DNA from: Incurvaria masculella
Lineage: Eukaryota; Arthropoda; Insecta; Lepidoptera; Incurvariidae
Assembly: GCA_946894095.1 (NCBI GenBank)
Contig: OX335657.1
Coordinates: 12,028,001 to 12,092,000 of the forward strand
Reading direction: 5' to 3'
Length of the DNA: 64,000 bases
Position numbers and translations under genes: made by a program
Part shown: piece by piece, positions 43,574-53,745 of the stretch
Layout: the number at the start of each line of letters is the position of its first letter
Numbering within the stretch: the first letter of the stretch is position 1
Notes under the pieces: model-generated
What the model was told of the DNA's origin: nothing
The model's database searches: none
What the model saw: only the letters and a program-made list of their open reading frames with translations

Positions 43574-43893
43574 CAGAGGGATCAGTCTAAGTTCTCACCT
43601 AAATTGGCGTTTACGGAACTTCAAAGCTACGTAAAAACGTCAACGTTGTATGGGACAAACGTTTACTACTTATTCTGTGGTTTAACTTCTTCAAGCTGTC
43701 AAAGTCAAACCGATTTGTGTGAAAACGCGCAGTCGGCGTAAACGGCAACGTCGACGTTTTTACGCCGACGGTGAGTAAGCTGTCAAATGAAACTCGGACG
43801 AAATGTTACTTCGCTCAACGTCCACCGCGCGCGCTCCTCAGTTTCTCCATACATTTGAAAACGCCAGTCGATTGGTTTGGCGTTATGGGACTG
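43574..43893 (+). mobile_element. Family C element, copy 5
   Basis: ATCAGTCTAAGTTCTCACC at the left, GGCGTTATGGGACTGCAG at the right; right terminus eroded. Confidence 0.7.
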
Positions 43894-43921
43894 CAGACCA
43901 AGATCACTTACTAAACTGACT

Positions 43922-44155
43922 TACCTCGCTACGTGAGCAACGCCATCATAGCGAGCGACCTCAATGCGAAGATCAAGCCACTCGACTTCATCGGCCGTCC
44001 ATCGACGTCGATGTTCGAGCGTGTCGACGCGTCACAGTTCCCGCGCATACGGGAACTGACACCGCTCCGCGCCCGACCGCTGGACGGCAGGAAGAAGTAC
44101 CCGCGCGACCTCGTCGTGGAGGACGAGCCATCTGAGGAAGACCAGCAGCGAGGAT
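43922..44155 (+). other. Coding-like GC-rich segment of unknown identity
   Basis: Open for 77 codons before TGA, with strong preference for C/G at third positions and a protein-like composition (ASDLNAKIKPLDFIGRP; FPRIRELTPLRARPLDGRKK; acidic end EDEPSEEDQQ). No methionine at a sensible start, and the sequence begins between two MITEs. An acidic/Gln repeat (GACGAGCAGCGAGG-like) straddles the stop and continues open in another frame. It could be a captured exon piece, a pseudogene fragment or an unannotated exon. I do not recognise the protein. Confidence 0.35.
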
Positions 44156-44239
44156 GACGAGCAGCGAGGAAGACGAGCGAAGCAGCCTGAAAAAGGCCCC
44201 CCAGCGAATTGCCTGCAGCAGCAGACAGAAAAGGAAACC

Positions 44240-44748
44240 ACGTGGGCCTTCCCCCTCAACTCCCTATACAAACATAGACAGAAGATCATGCACCCATTTC
44301 TTGTCATAACTCCAAAATTACAAACAGCTTTATTTGATCGAACTAAATGCTTGATGACCATTGGAATTGTAAAATTGTGTTTGGTTTCTAAGTTGTAATG
44401 TCCGGGAGTTTGAAAGTTTGGTCGTGGGTTACTCGATGATATTGTAACAAAAAAACTTTAAAAAACCTTAGTCATCAATCCTAGCTTTGTTCTAACTGAT
44501 TTTGAATCTTCATGATTCAAAATCAGTATATTTTTTTTTTCAATTTTTGACTACAGCGTTCGTAATTTACTTTTACCTATAGGTAAGTCGTTTTTTAATT
44601 ATATTTTTTTGTAAATCCAACCAAATCAAACTTAGTTTGCTTTGTGGACGTGTTGCATCTTCTTCATCGCGGAGACTGTATTTTTCTTTAAAACAGGGAC
44701 AGTGCCAGATCGCGAATAAGTTAGTCCCGTGGGGAAGGGCCACCTTAA
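44240..44748 (+). mobile_element. Family D MITE, copy 3
   Basis: GTGGGCCTTCCCCCTC at the left, GGGGAAGGGCCACCTTAA at the right. More diverged than copies 2 and 4. The interior gained a hairpin (CTGATTTTGAATC, inverted after a 5-nt loop) and a 4-bp insertion creating TATAG/GTAAGT. Confidence 0.75.
44560..44590 (+). promoter_or_regulatory. Second recursive-splice-like site, within a family D MITE
   Basis: TTTACTTTTACCTATAG ending at 44582 is followed immediately by GTAAGT from 44583. The other family D copies read CTATAAGTCG at this position, so the splice-site fusion arose by a 4-bp insertion in this copy. It is on the frizzled strand, 14.6 kb before exon 2. The tract is weaker than at 30286. 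Confidence 0.35.
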
Positions 44749-45641
44749 AGATAAATGTCGTTTTACGGACTATCCGCACCTGAAACATTTTTTTTTCGTT
44801 TCTGAAGATCGAATTTATGTTCCAAACTCTTGGAAAGTAACTGCGCTTTCTACGTTTCAATCGGATAATTTCGAGATGATCTTCTCATTGATGTATTGTG
44901 ACAGCCCCACCGTTATTATTTTTATCCAACCGGCGCTCTGAGATGCAATCACTGTCGGTTACGAGCACCGAAGTACTCCGGTAATACATTTTGAATAAAC
45001 CAGCTTCGCAGTCGTCGAGTAAGGAAGGACTTGAGTGGCGATCGAAAGTCATTCGTGCGGCGGCGCCCCGCCGCGACGGCAGTGCAGCCACCTGTCAGTG
45101 TAAATGCACTGACTGTAGTTGGTTCAGAATTTTCTTTGCGCTCAGTGGCGTCCGTGCAGTTCTTAGGGGCGTCAATTAATTACTTGAGGCTTTTTTGGAG
45201 AATTTTCGACCCTCCTGGCCCCTAGTGAGATGCCGAAATACTTGGCTCGACCCCCTCCCTCCTCCCCTAATCTCACGTGACAGTCTGATGATCGTGACAA
45301 AATGCGTATTGTGAGTAATTTAAATTTTAGATTTAGATTAGCAATCTAAATCTAATAACCAAGTACAGATCAAAGTATTTATACATTAATCTGTACTTTA
45401 TGGCGCCGAATTTATAGAACGGGTCATTTATCACATACGGCTTTACGAGGGACGCTTCTATATTTTGTGAAAAACGTGTTTTACTTAATTTTACTTAGTT
45501 TTCTGGCAATTTTTCACGGTTTCCTGCGGAAAATTACGTGTTATTAGCTGAGACCCCTTCTCTCCTCCACGTGAGATTGGATGAGAATTGACTCGCCCCC
45601 CCCCCCATCCCTAAACGCCTCCCGTAATTAATGGATGTCCC
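44749..45641. other. Intronic spacer with two adjacent hairpins
   Basis: 45327-45355 is a perfect 13-bp stem (TTAGATTTAGATT) with a 3-nt loop. 45361-45398 is a 10-bp stem (AAGTACAGAT) with an 18-nt loop. A C-run lies near 45600. No gene recognised. Confidence 0.5.
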
Positions 45642-46191
45642 TTAAGGTGGCCCATCCCGCTCATCTCCCCATACAAAAGGGGAAAGAAGATCACGCCCAT
45701 ATTTCTTGTCAGAGATCCAAAATTTTGCTCAAAATAGCTTTATTCGATTGAACTAGATGTCTGATGACCATTGGCATTGTAAAATTGTGTTTGGTTTCCA
45801 AGTTATGAGGTCCGAAAGTTCGAATTTTTTGCGCGTTTTATACAATAACTTTGGAGGTGGATTACGCAATGATAAAGTAAGACAATCGTAAAAAGATTAG
45901 TCATCAGACATAGCTTATTTAATCAAGATTTATGATCTATTTGGATTTTGTAAGATTTTTGACTACAGCGGTCGTGGTTTACTTTTAGCTATAAGTCGTT
46001 TTGAAATTAAAATTTTCGTAAATCTTACCAAATCATACACTATGCACATTGTCTTTTTTGTGGACATGTTGCATCTTCCTCAACACGGAGCCTGTCTTAT
46101 TCTTTGAAACAGAGAAGGTCCCAGAGCGCAACAGCACGGTTTTGTACCGTGCCCGCGAATGAGTTAGGCCCGCCGGGTTGGGCCGCCTTAA
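45642..46191 (+). mobile_element. Family D TTAA-flanked MITE, copy 4
   Basis: TTAAGGTGGCCCATCCCGC at the left and GGGTTGGGCCGCCTTAA at the right, TTAA on both sides, 550 bp. The interior is close to copy 2. Confidence 0.8.
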
Positions 46192-46225
46192 GTGCCGTTC
46201 AAACTCAAGAATACCTGGTGCGATT

Positions 46226-46443
46226 CCATGGTAAATTAACTCGGCGTGTGAATAGGTGAGTGAGTGACTAAATCTGACGCTTAGTTGCGTTTCGTACCAT
46301 GCCAACATAGGTAACTGTCAAACGACGTATTTGTTATTCGGCCAAGTGCACTGAAATGTACCAGTAAGCATGGTACGAAATGAAACTAAACCTCAAAATG
46401 TATTACTCACTTGCCTGTTTACCACCGAATTAATTTACCATAG
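46226..46443. mobile_element. Foldback element, family L
   Basis: Arms of about 78 bp (46226-46303 and 46366-46443), pairing through ATGGTAAATTAA, AGTGAGT and TTCGTACCATGC with scattered mismatches; loop about 60 bp. Confidence 0.65.
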
Positions 46444-46969
46444 TAACCCAACTCATTCATTAGTGAACTGGCACACAGGGTATGTGTGTATCACTAAAAC
46501 GTGGCTACACGGATGAGTATCTGTCGCCACTCCTTCCTTCCTTTCTCGATGGTCGTGGTCATATCTCACAAGGCCAAATGGCTGCATGGCTGGCATGGCT
46601 GCACGGGTTAACCACTTGAGTGCAAGCACTTTGATGAGTACTCATGTACGTACTTTTATTACCACCAATACATTTATATTTAGGGACTCGTAACGAATAC
46701 GAGTGGATAGTAAATCTGTAGATATATCATCGATATGTCCGGGCTAGGACAGTGCATCCGGCTGGTGAGAAATTTAAGGTCAGTATGAATTTCCTCGTTA
46801 GACCTCAGGTTCAAAAGTTTTTGACTATGTTCGAGCAGAAAAACAAAAACAACAGGAACCTATCAATTAGTGTATTACTAAAGCATTCTCTTAGTTCTAC
46901 TGTTTAATGATGTAGATAAACAGTATATGTTTATCCTTAGACCATCGATATATAAAAACAGTTTTTTTA
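46444..46969. other. Intronic spacer, nothing recognised
   Basis: No gene supported. Confidence 0.35.
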
Positions 46970-47130
46970 GTTCCCCGATTGCACGAAGAGACGGCCTAGT
47001 TAATCAATGTTCAAAAAAGTCACTTTTAGTGAATCGCATAGAGTTCTTTGCATACTGTCCATACAAAGTGACGTGTTTAATCGTACGTTGACGTTGATTT
47101 TGATTTTTTGTCCTTTCGTGCACTCGGCCC
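46970..47130 (+). mobile_element. Family I MITE, copy 1
   Basis: GTTCCCCGATTGCACGAAG at the left, CTTTCGTGCACTCGGCCC at the right (imperfect inverted ends), 161 bp, with TTA on each side (46967-46969, 47131-47133). Interior GTCACTTTTAGTGAA and AAAGTGACGTGTTTAATC. Confidence 0.7.
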
Positions 47131-47133
47131 TTA

Positions 47134-47292
47134 GCCCCGGTTGCGCGAAGAAACGGCTGAGTTAATCATTGTTAAACACGTCACTTTTAGTGAACCGCAT
47201 AGAGTTCCTTCTATACTGTCCACACAAAGTGACGTGTTTGATCATACTTTGACGTTGATTTTTAATTTTTTGTTCTTTCGTGCACTAGGCCC
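47134..47292 (+). mobile_element. Family I MITE, copy 2 (tandem with copy 1)
   Basis: GCCCCGGTTGCGCGAAG to GTGCACTAGGCCC, flanked by TTA (47131-47133, shared with copy 1, and 47293-47295). The 3-bp TTA duplications recall PIF/Harbinger elements (inference). Confidence 0.7.
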
Positions 47293-47673
47293 TTAGACGC
47301 TGAAATACGTGAAAGTCATGTCGGCGAAAACGATAAATACCAGACAATTTATTGTAATATTGTTACTTGTTACTTCTATGAGATGCCATTGCTCCGTAGG
47401 TTTTCGGTAGGTATTGCCACCTCCTCATATTGATTTGGTACTCCTAATTGCCACGTGGAATCGTCTACGCCCTTTTTCCAGATCGGATGAAGCAATTTTA
47501 AATTCACGACTATAAAAAAACGATTCAATAAAGAATGCAAATAAGTAAATATTATTTTTCGTACTAAGCGGGTACGTCGCTTATTCCAAGGAATGTGACA
47601 TGTATGTATGTATAATCTGTATAATAATCTTTCTTCAATTAATGTGTCCTTGCTTCACAGTCGATTAGGTATT
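47293..47673. other. Intronic spacer, nothing recognised
   Basis: TTATTCCAAGGAATGTGACA near 47580 is inverted on the far side of the next SINE (TTTCACATTCCTTGGAATG, 48079-48097), so the SINE may sit inside a foldback. Confidence 0.4.
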
Positions 47674-48079
47674 AGCGGCTCGTAGCCTAGTGGCGCGGGG
47701 ACTGGCCTAGCGTACCAGAGACCTGGGTTCCGTTCTGAAATGCACCACGTCTTTCTCTTTCCGAGTTCGATAAGTGCATTTCGTTACGAATGCGAGCTGC
47801 TCCATGGTTCGGAATCCATGTAAAACTGTAGGTCCCCTTCCCCTACTAGGTGGTAGGGTTTAGCCCGCCCGGGTTGGTACCATCGCATTGGATGAAAAGA
47901 TGGTCGAAGCGGCACTGAAAATTTGTCCGTGTTTTCCATTCAGTTCAATGTAGGCGTGCTCATAAAGGGAAGGTCCTGGCATGGCACCAAATTCCTTCGG
48001 GAATGAGGTGTATTGGGATGTAATCATAACGGTAGTTGTGTGGTATTAGCCATCCATGTCAGGTCGAATAAAAAAAAAA
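47674..48079 (+). mobile_element. tRNA-headed SINE, complete
   Basis: Head AGCGGCTCGTAGCCTAGTGG (A box) and CTGGGTTCCGTTCTG (B box). From CCATGGTTCGGAATCCATG onward it has the same body as the 5S-headed SINEs (GTAAAACTGTAGGTCCCC, GGTAGGGTTTAGCCCGCCC, GTCCTGGCATGGCACC, CCATCCATGTCAGG), then A9. About 406 bp. This is the reference copy for the tRNA-headed type. Confidence 0.85.
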
Positions 48080-48355
48080 TTTCACATTCCTTGGAATGCA
48101 AATAAGCTCGATTTTTTATGAACTGTGCGCTTGTAAATACGATGCCTGCCAAACTAAATACATGCATATCAGTATACCCCATTCTAAGCAGCGCGTTCAT
48201 GCTCTGTGGTATTCCCGCGTCTCCGTGACAGCGCTGTCCGGATATCGATCTTGGTGGCGCCGTCAGACCGCTGGCGGCGCTGGCGGCGCGCTGCCAGTTT
48301 CGCAAATCGATGCAAATCTCATCACGTTACATGCAAGACATCCATTGCACGAATT
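48080..48355. other. Intronic spacer
   Basis: Short; GGCGGC repeats near 48255-48292. The open frame at 48096-48515 crosses into the SINE and is not supported. Confidence 0.35.
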
Positions 48356-48561
48356 GACAGCTCGTGGTGTAGGGGCTAGAGGACCTGCCTTTCGTGCGAG
48401 AGCATATCGGTTCAAATCCTCGGACCGGTCATGCACCACTTTCTTTCTCTTTCTGAGTTGGATAAGGGCTTTTCATTACGAATGTGAGCTGTTCCATGGT
48501 TTGGAACCCATGTAAAACTGTAGGTAGGTTCCCCTATTAGGTGGTAGGGTTAAGCCCACCC
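48356..48561 (+). mobile_element. tRNA-headed SINE, 3'-truncated, best B box
   Basis: GACAGCTCGTGGTGTAGGGG and CGGTTCAAATCCTCGG (exact B-box consensus GGTTCRANNCC), then CATGCACCACTTTC, TCCATGGTTTGGAACCC and GGTAGGGTTAAGCCCACCC. It ends abruptly where the shared body should continue. Confidence 0.75.
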
Positions 48562-48878
48562 GCAGTGCGATTACGCAAAATTTGAGGATGGTGCCGCGGT
48601 ACATGTAGGTGCGCCCCGTCATTTCTAAAGCGCGATTACGAAGCCGTTTTTCATCCACCTACATCCAGCACGGACCAATCTGTGTCGACAATAGTTCAAC
48701 TTTTGAGGTACTTGACTAGACGAGCAGACGAAATAGGCATTTACCTCCCCGCATTTGACAGTTCTTTGCCGTTTCGTAATACCGATTCGACGCGAAATGT
48801 ATGGAGTTGACCTAATTGCTGCGCCGGTATCACCGCTTGGATTAAACTATGGCTGAAGCGGCAATGTTTGCGGGAATG
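48562..48878. other. Intronic spacer with a body fragment
   Basis: 48823-48865 (TGCGCCGGTATCACCGC; ATGGCTGAAGCGGCAATG) is a + strand SINE body scrap next to the inverse copy that follows. Confidence 0.4.
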
Positions 48879-49140
48879 TTTTTTTATGTAACTGGACATG
48901 CATGGCTTATTAGCTGACCGTGAGATATTGGCCTAATACACCACATGAAAACTAGGTGCCGTGTCAGGACATACCTTATATTGCCATATAGTTATGGAAA
49001 ACACGGATTATTTTCATTGCCGCTGCGACCATCATTCAATGCGATGGTACCATCCCGGGCGGTATTAACCCTACTTGTGTATTGGACTAATATCATAACG
49101 GTAGTTTTGTGGCCATCCATGTCAGTTTCCATAAAAAAAA
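48879..49140. repeat. Two SINE 3' halves fused in opposite orientation
   Basis: 48879-49073 is a minus-strand body (GTAACTGGACATGCATGGC to GGCGGTATTAACCCTAC). 49076-49140 is a plus-strand 3' end (TGTGTATTGGACTAATATC, CCATCCATGTCAG, A-run). Confidence 0.65.
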
Positions 49141-50310
49141 GAATCGTTAGAATCGCTCTCTGCTGTAGGATTATTTCATTCAAATAAAATAATCTGAAAC
49201 ATTAATTGATTACGTTCTCTGGCAATTTTCGATGCGCGTCAGTTGTCAAATATGTGCGTTTATTTTTGGAGCTTTTGTCTCACTCACTTTGTATTTGAGG
49301 GCCGATAAAACAAATTCCCATTTATAAAATAATTACACATTGAAAAGTTATCATTAAGACCCTGGTACTAGCCAAATTGCAAAGTTAGACGAGGCACCTC
49401 AAGTTAACCAACTAAGTCTGACGATTAGAAGTGTCATTCTAACAATATATGATTCCTTGTCTAGGAATCAACCTATTTTCGTTAATGTATGTATCCTTTT
49501 TCTATACAAAATACATTGCGGAAACGGTGTCCATTTCCGAACTTTTTTGACTAAATGTAGAAATGTAAAAGCAAATGGAATTATTTGTTTATGCATATAT
49601 GCTGTTTTTGCTTATATCTTGAAATCACATTACTTTCAGATTTCTAATGTGAAAAATCGACTTTTTTAATAGTATTATCTAAATAAATGATGGAATCAAA
49701 AAATATTAACAATTCATTATCAGTCTGGAGTTCTATATGGACCTGAGGCATTTTTACATTTGTTTAAAGGTGCATTTGTATGGCGCGAGTAGTTGGCTAG
49801 TCCTAGCGCCTTAATTATTTCAACACCAAAGTGTCTTCCATAGTTTTTAATTTAAAGAAACCTTGGCAACCCTGAAGTCTGGCGCCGACTTCGGTCTGGT
49901 GACTGACCGATTAAACACTTCGTCTAGTTGCATTATGCAAACTCGCTCGTTACTGCCGCTCCCTGTTGTTTTATGCATGCGTGATGGATTGGCGTTTCCT
50001 GTTTGTGACCTAGCTTCTGTAGTTTTAATTAATTGCATTTTCGCAATGTTCACATGCATGCGTACTTTCCAAGAGTGTTTGTTTTCTGGAGAATTCAAAA
50101 AGTTGATAGTTTTTGTGACCTGTGACGAATGGTTGCTTAGACTCACGTTTAGTGTCAAGATGAAAGGTTAGGTTACGTTACTATTAACCTCACCTAACCT
50201 TACTTATTACGTAACATGTTCCATGTGCCCGTATTTTATAGGAACATGATGTGGATACTAACCCATTCGAAATGAAGTAAGTGGTTCTAAAGTTTATAGG
50301 TCGTCATGTA
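49141..50310. other. Intronic sequence, no gene recognised
   Basis: Open frames at 49847-50158 (minus) and 49863-50171 (plus) overlap on opposite strands without motifs. Confidence 0.4.
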
Positions 50311-50370
50311 GAACTCAGTGGTCAGTGGTCAACGGACACAAGATTGCAGGTTCGAATTCATGCTCCAGAG
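50311..50370 (+). repeat. tRNA-like SINE head relic
   Basis: AACTCAGTGGTCAGTGGTC resembles an A box; GCAGGTTCGAATTCATGC contains a near-perfect B box. No shared SINE body follows, so this is a different or isolated tRNA-derived piece. Confidence 0.45.
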
Positions 50371-52054
50371 GAATGTCTAGCAAAAACGATTACAATAACG
50401 ATTGAAAGTGTTTCATCAGCTACAGCATAAAATGATTAAATATCATCCGTTAGGAGTTATTCCAGTATTCCACGTTACCTTAAAACAAATACATAAGTCC
50501 CCAAACGGAGCCAACATGTTATGGGAATTGTGGTGCGTCCGATCTCCAACGATCGTCATAAAAATAGGATATCCTGTTTTAGAACAGTTTGATGCGGGGC
50601 GGAGGCGGCCGGGACCTGGGGCCGTCCAAATAATCGATTTTACTGCTGTCAGAAATAGCCGACTGCAGGCAGTAACGTGCACCCGGAACGGAGGAAGCGA
50701 CGTCGAATGGGATCGGTGGCATCTGTGTCGTCAATACCAGGCACTGTTGTCCGTTATTCGTGGACTGGAAATCACCAATCTCGCTAGCATAGTACGGAAT
50801 GCATACTATGCAAACCATAGACAATCGAGCATCATTCAAAATGAATACAAGGGAACGGAACGGGATTTGTGGAATCATTGCACCTATGCATGATCTTAGA
50901 AAAAGCGCGCTTTATTTGATCGATGACACATATGACATGGGAATACGCATAGAGGTGGAGATATTACCTTCATAGGAATACGCGTGTGGGCTCGGGCCCG
51001 TAGCACTTTCTATGATAGGCTAATGGTATGTACACCATGGAGGTGAAGAAATAACCTCACCTCCATGAGGTACACGCAGTACGCGCATGTTTTGTAAATC
51101 TAAACGAATATTCTGTCATCAGTCTTATTCTTTCTAGTATTTTTCGAACTCGGTGCGCAATGCCATACTGGTCCTGATATTCTTTCTATTCACAAAAACT
51201 TCAAGATTAACTACGACGAACCGTTATGTCTCACTTATGAAGCTGACAATGTTCTTGCTGTTGTGACAAACTTTTCAATTTGCAAGACCCTGTTTCAACC
51301 ATGTTTCAACACAGAAAACTTCACCCGTCATCCTTTGTTGTGTCAAAATTGATTACCGCATTTCTGCTGACGTTTACGACAGCCATTTCAAATAAGAATA
51401 TGAAGCGAGCATCGACCAGGCCGGCGCAGTGTGTTGGTGGTCCTCGTAAAATGGTTGAGAATAACTGGACGGCTAATGCATACTTGCCCATGTGTTTGTT
51501 ATTTCCATACTATATTTTATCTCTATGGTTATTTCAAACGAAGTTGTTTTCAGACGTCTTTCAATCGACTTTTCTTCGTCACGTTGCCGTAGCCGTAATT
51601 CAATGTTTGAATAAATATAATTCACGCAAACTCTCCTTAGTGGACTGTGCAAATCGTTTTATTATGTGCTAGAAATAGATTTATTATACTCGGTAACTAG
51701 TTCTGCAGCATCATAAAACATTGTACGCAAACTATCCCTCTTTAATATCTATATTAAATGACGTTCGATGAGACATTGCCCTAATTAAAAATATTCGGAT
51801 ATTAAACTAAAACTGAATTATGGTAGACCGGATTTGTCTTTCGCGTAGTTATGAATATTGTTCTCCTTCATAAGCATTTCTTATTTCAAAAATAATTCTC
51901 GCTTGAAAGAACCATTAAAAGCCCGACCCTTGTCAGATGAGGCGCGAAACGAGCCAGCGTCTGTGCGAGCGTTCCACATTCAAAATCTTGCTTTATTTTT
52001 GTTTTCGCGCCTTCATCGCGGCCAGTGCATTCGCAAGTGGCCATTTACCGATAA
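50371..52054. other. Intronic sequence, no gene recognised
   Basis: Two moderately long frames (50402-50893, 163 codons; 51280-51672, 130 codons) have no domain, no coding-type codon preference and, for the first, an overlapping antisense frame. I do not call them genes. Confidence 0.4.
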
Positions 52055-52150
52055 AATAAGATGCTGTGCATGCGGCGTCGCTGCGCGTAGTTGTACCACA
52101 TTGTGTACTGACGCACGGGAAGATAAAACTAAGTGCTTCGGCGCGAAGAC
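52055..52150 (+). repeat. Duplicated segment, copy 1
   Basis: AAGATGCTGTGCATGCGGCG through GTACCACATTGTGTACTGAC to ACTAAGTGCTTCGG, repeated at 53357-53447 with few changes. Confidence 0.8.
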
Positions 52151-52474
52151 ATTTCCCTCTCGGCGAGGGGTCAGTCACTTAGGGAATCTGGTGTACAATT
52201 GTTTAATAATCTTAGGTGGGAGTCCGGGGAATCTGATGGGAATAAAGACACTGACAAGGATACTGATATTGATAATGGCCTCGAGGTGAGGTGAGTGAGA
52301 CTCGGCGCGAGTATTCGCAGCAAAGGAGGCAACAAGCGAATAAATTAGACATAATCCTATCCAACTTTTTCGCTGCATAATTTATTTTAAATAATGATTA
52401 GATTTTTTTAACAACGAGATTGACAAGATTTTAAGCTTTTACTCGACTTCACTCGAAGTCACAATTGAATTGGA
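52151..52474. other. Intronic spacer
   Basis: GGGAATCTGGTGTACA near 52178 matches the flank of the 10-bp minisatellite at 6198, suggesting a related repeat margin. Confidence 0.4.
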
Positions 52475-52722
52475 AGTCTCCATATAAACCTTTGGTGGTC
52501 TCTAGGAATCTTTCGAAATCTCGGAATTTTTGGAAATCCCAAAATTTTAGAATCCTGGTAATCTTTGGTAGTCCTTAGAAATCTTACAAAATCTTAGAAT
52601 CTTTGGAAGTCCTTGAGAATCCGTGGGAATCCGGAAAACACAAGGTAATCCTGGTAATATTTACTACTGGTATTCGGATGTACACTTTTTGCTCTACTGA
52701 CTAACCGGTCGCCTCTCGGTGA
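52475..52722 (+). repeat. 10-bp minisatellite, second locus (degenerate)
   Basis: TTTGGTGGTCTCTAGGAATC, TTTGGTAGTCCTTAGAAATC and similar 10-bp variants, then GGATGTACACTTTTTGCTC, the same order and flank as 5821-6242. The 70-bp higher-order unit is not preserved here. Confidence 0.75.
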
Positions 52723-53356
52723 GATTTTAATTACGGCGGCGGAGAGTACTTCTGCCAAGGCGTAAACAAACAGCACCGAATTTAATAGATTGCTGTAATT
52801 AAATGTCGTGTTTTCTTAGTGTGTTCCTTGAGGGAAGAGGAAAGCTGTAATTAATATATGGATTTATTTATATTTCCTCTTAGACTCTGAAAAAAAAAAC
52901 ATCAGCGAAGCTAGTCCTCATAAATCTTCTCGTGTTCTTAACTGCACCCGAGCCGCCTAATATATTTACGTACTCGCTATGTCAAAACATGAAGCCATTG
53001 GTAAACTAAGAAGGCGACGGAACAAGATCTCTTAAAACACCACTCGCGCCGACCCAACCACAAATCCCCGCATCAGCGAGGCATTGGGTTCTCAAAACGG
53101 CGTAGTCCAACAACTCCTGTTTGCACTGTCACCGCTGCGATAGCGGACTGCCCGCGCATCGGTCGCCCCGCGTTGTTTGTCCAAGTGCGACAGCAGAAGC
53201 GACGCGGCGGCCGTGGCGGCGGCAGCGCGGGCCGACAACGCATCCGACACTTTCTAGGTGCGAGACGCGAGGGGTTTGCACGATAAGTAGACGAGTAGGT
53301 AAGAGGGAATAACGAGTTTTTTGGAGCCTCTATTACGAGTTTACAAAACACGTATC
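52723..53356. other. Intronic spacer, no gene recognised
   Basis: GC-rich at 53120-53250 with open frames on both strands (the minus frame 53073-53717 spans the duplicated segment and a LINE relic). No domain seen in this part. Confidence 0.35.
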
Positions 53357-53447
53357 GATAAGATGCTGTGCATGCGTCGTCGCTGCGCGGAGTTGTACCA
53401 CATTGTGTACTGACGCACGGGAAGATAAAACTAAGTGCTTCGGTGCG
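53357..53447 (+). repeat. Duplicated segment, copy 2
   Basis: Same roughly 90 bp as at 52055-52150, direct orientation, 1.3 kb away. Confidence 0.8.
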
Positions 53448-53559
53448 ATAATGTAAACCTGCGGCATCAATGATATTAGCGATATTTCGGTAAGTGATTG
53501 GTAACTCGTAATAGAGGCTCAGAAGTTCATGATCTTCTTTTAATACGTAATGTATGTCT

Positions 53560-53745
53560 GTCAGCGTGTTTGCGTCCACTACTAGACATAAGCCTCTCCA
53601 ATTTTTCTCCAGTTCTCCCGGCCCTCGGCGGTACGGAACGACTGCTTTCCGCCGACGCGCTTGATGTCGTCGTCCCACCTGGCGGGTGGTCTTTCCACAC
53701 TCCGTTGTCCTGTCCACGGCCGCCAGTGTAGGACACGGTTACGGT
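53560..53745 (-). pseudogene. Non-LTR retrotransposon (LINE) 3' terminal coding relic
   Basis: Minus-strand reading VLHWRPWTGQRSVERP, PPARWDDDIKRVGG, then GRENWRKIGEAYV and stops is the familiar C-terminus of RTE/Jockey-like reverse transcriptase ORFs in insects. Two TAG codons directly after EAYV sit where CAG codons (QQ) are usual, consistent with decay. 5'-truncated, no poly(A) identified. Confidence 0.6.

Noticed and set aside
48361..48425. A functional tRNA gene
   Set aside because: A and B boxes are present, but no cloverleaf acceptor stem pairs around them, and a SINE body follows directly.
50402..50893. 163-codon open frame
   Set aside because: No recognisable domain, no coding-type composition, overlapping antisense frames; likely chance.
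51280..52289. Open frames of 130 and 143 codons
   Set aside because: Low-complexity or repeat-derived translation; the second runs through a duplicated non-coding segment.
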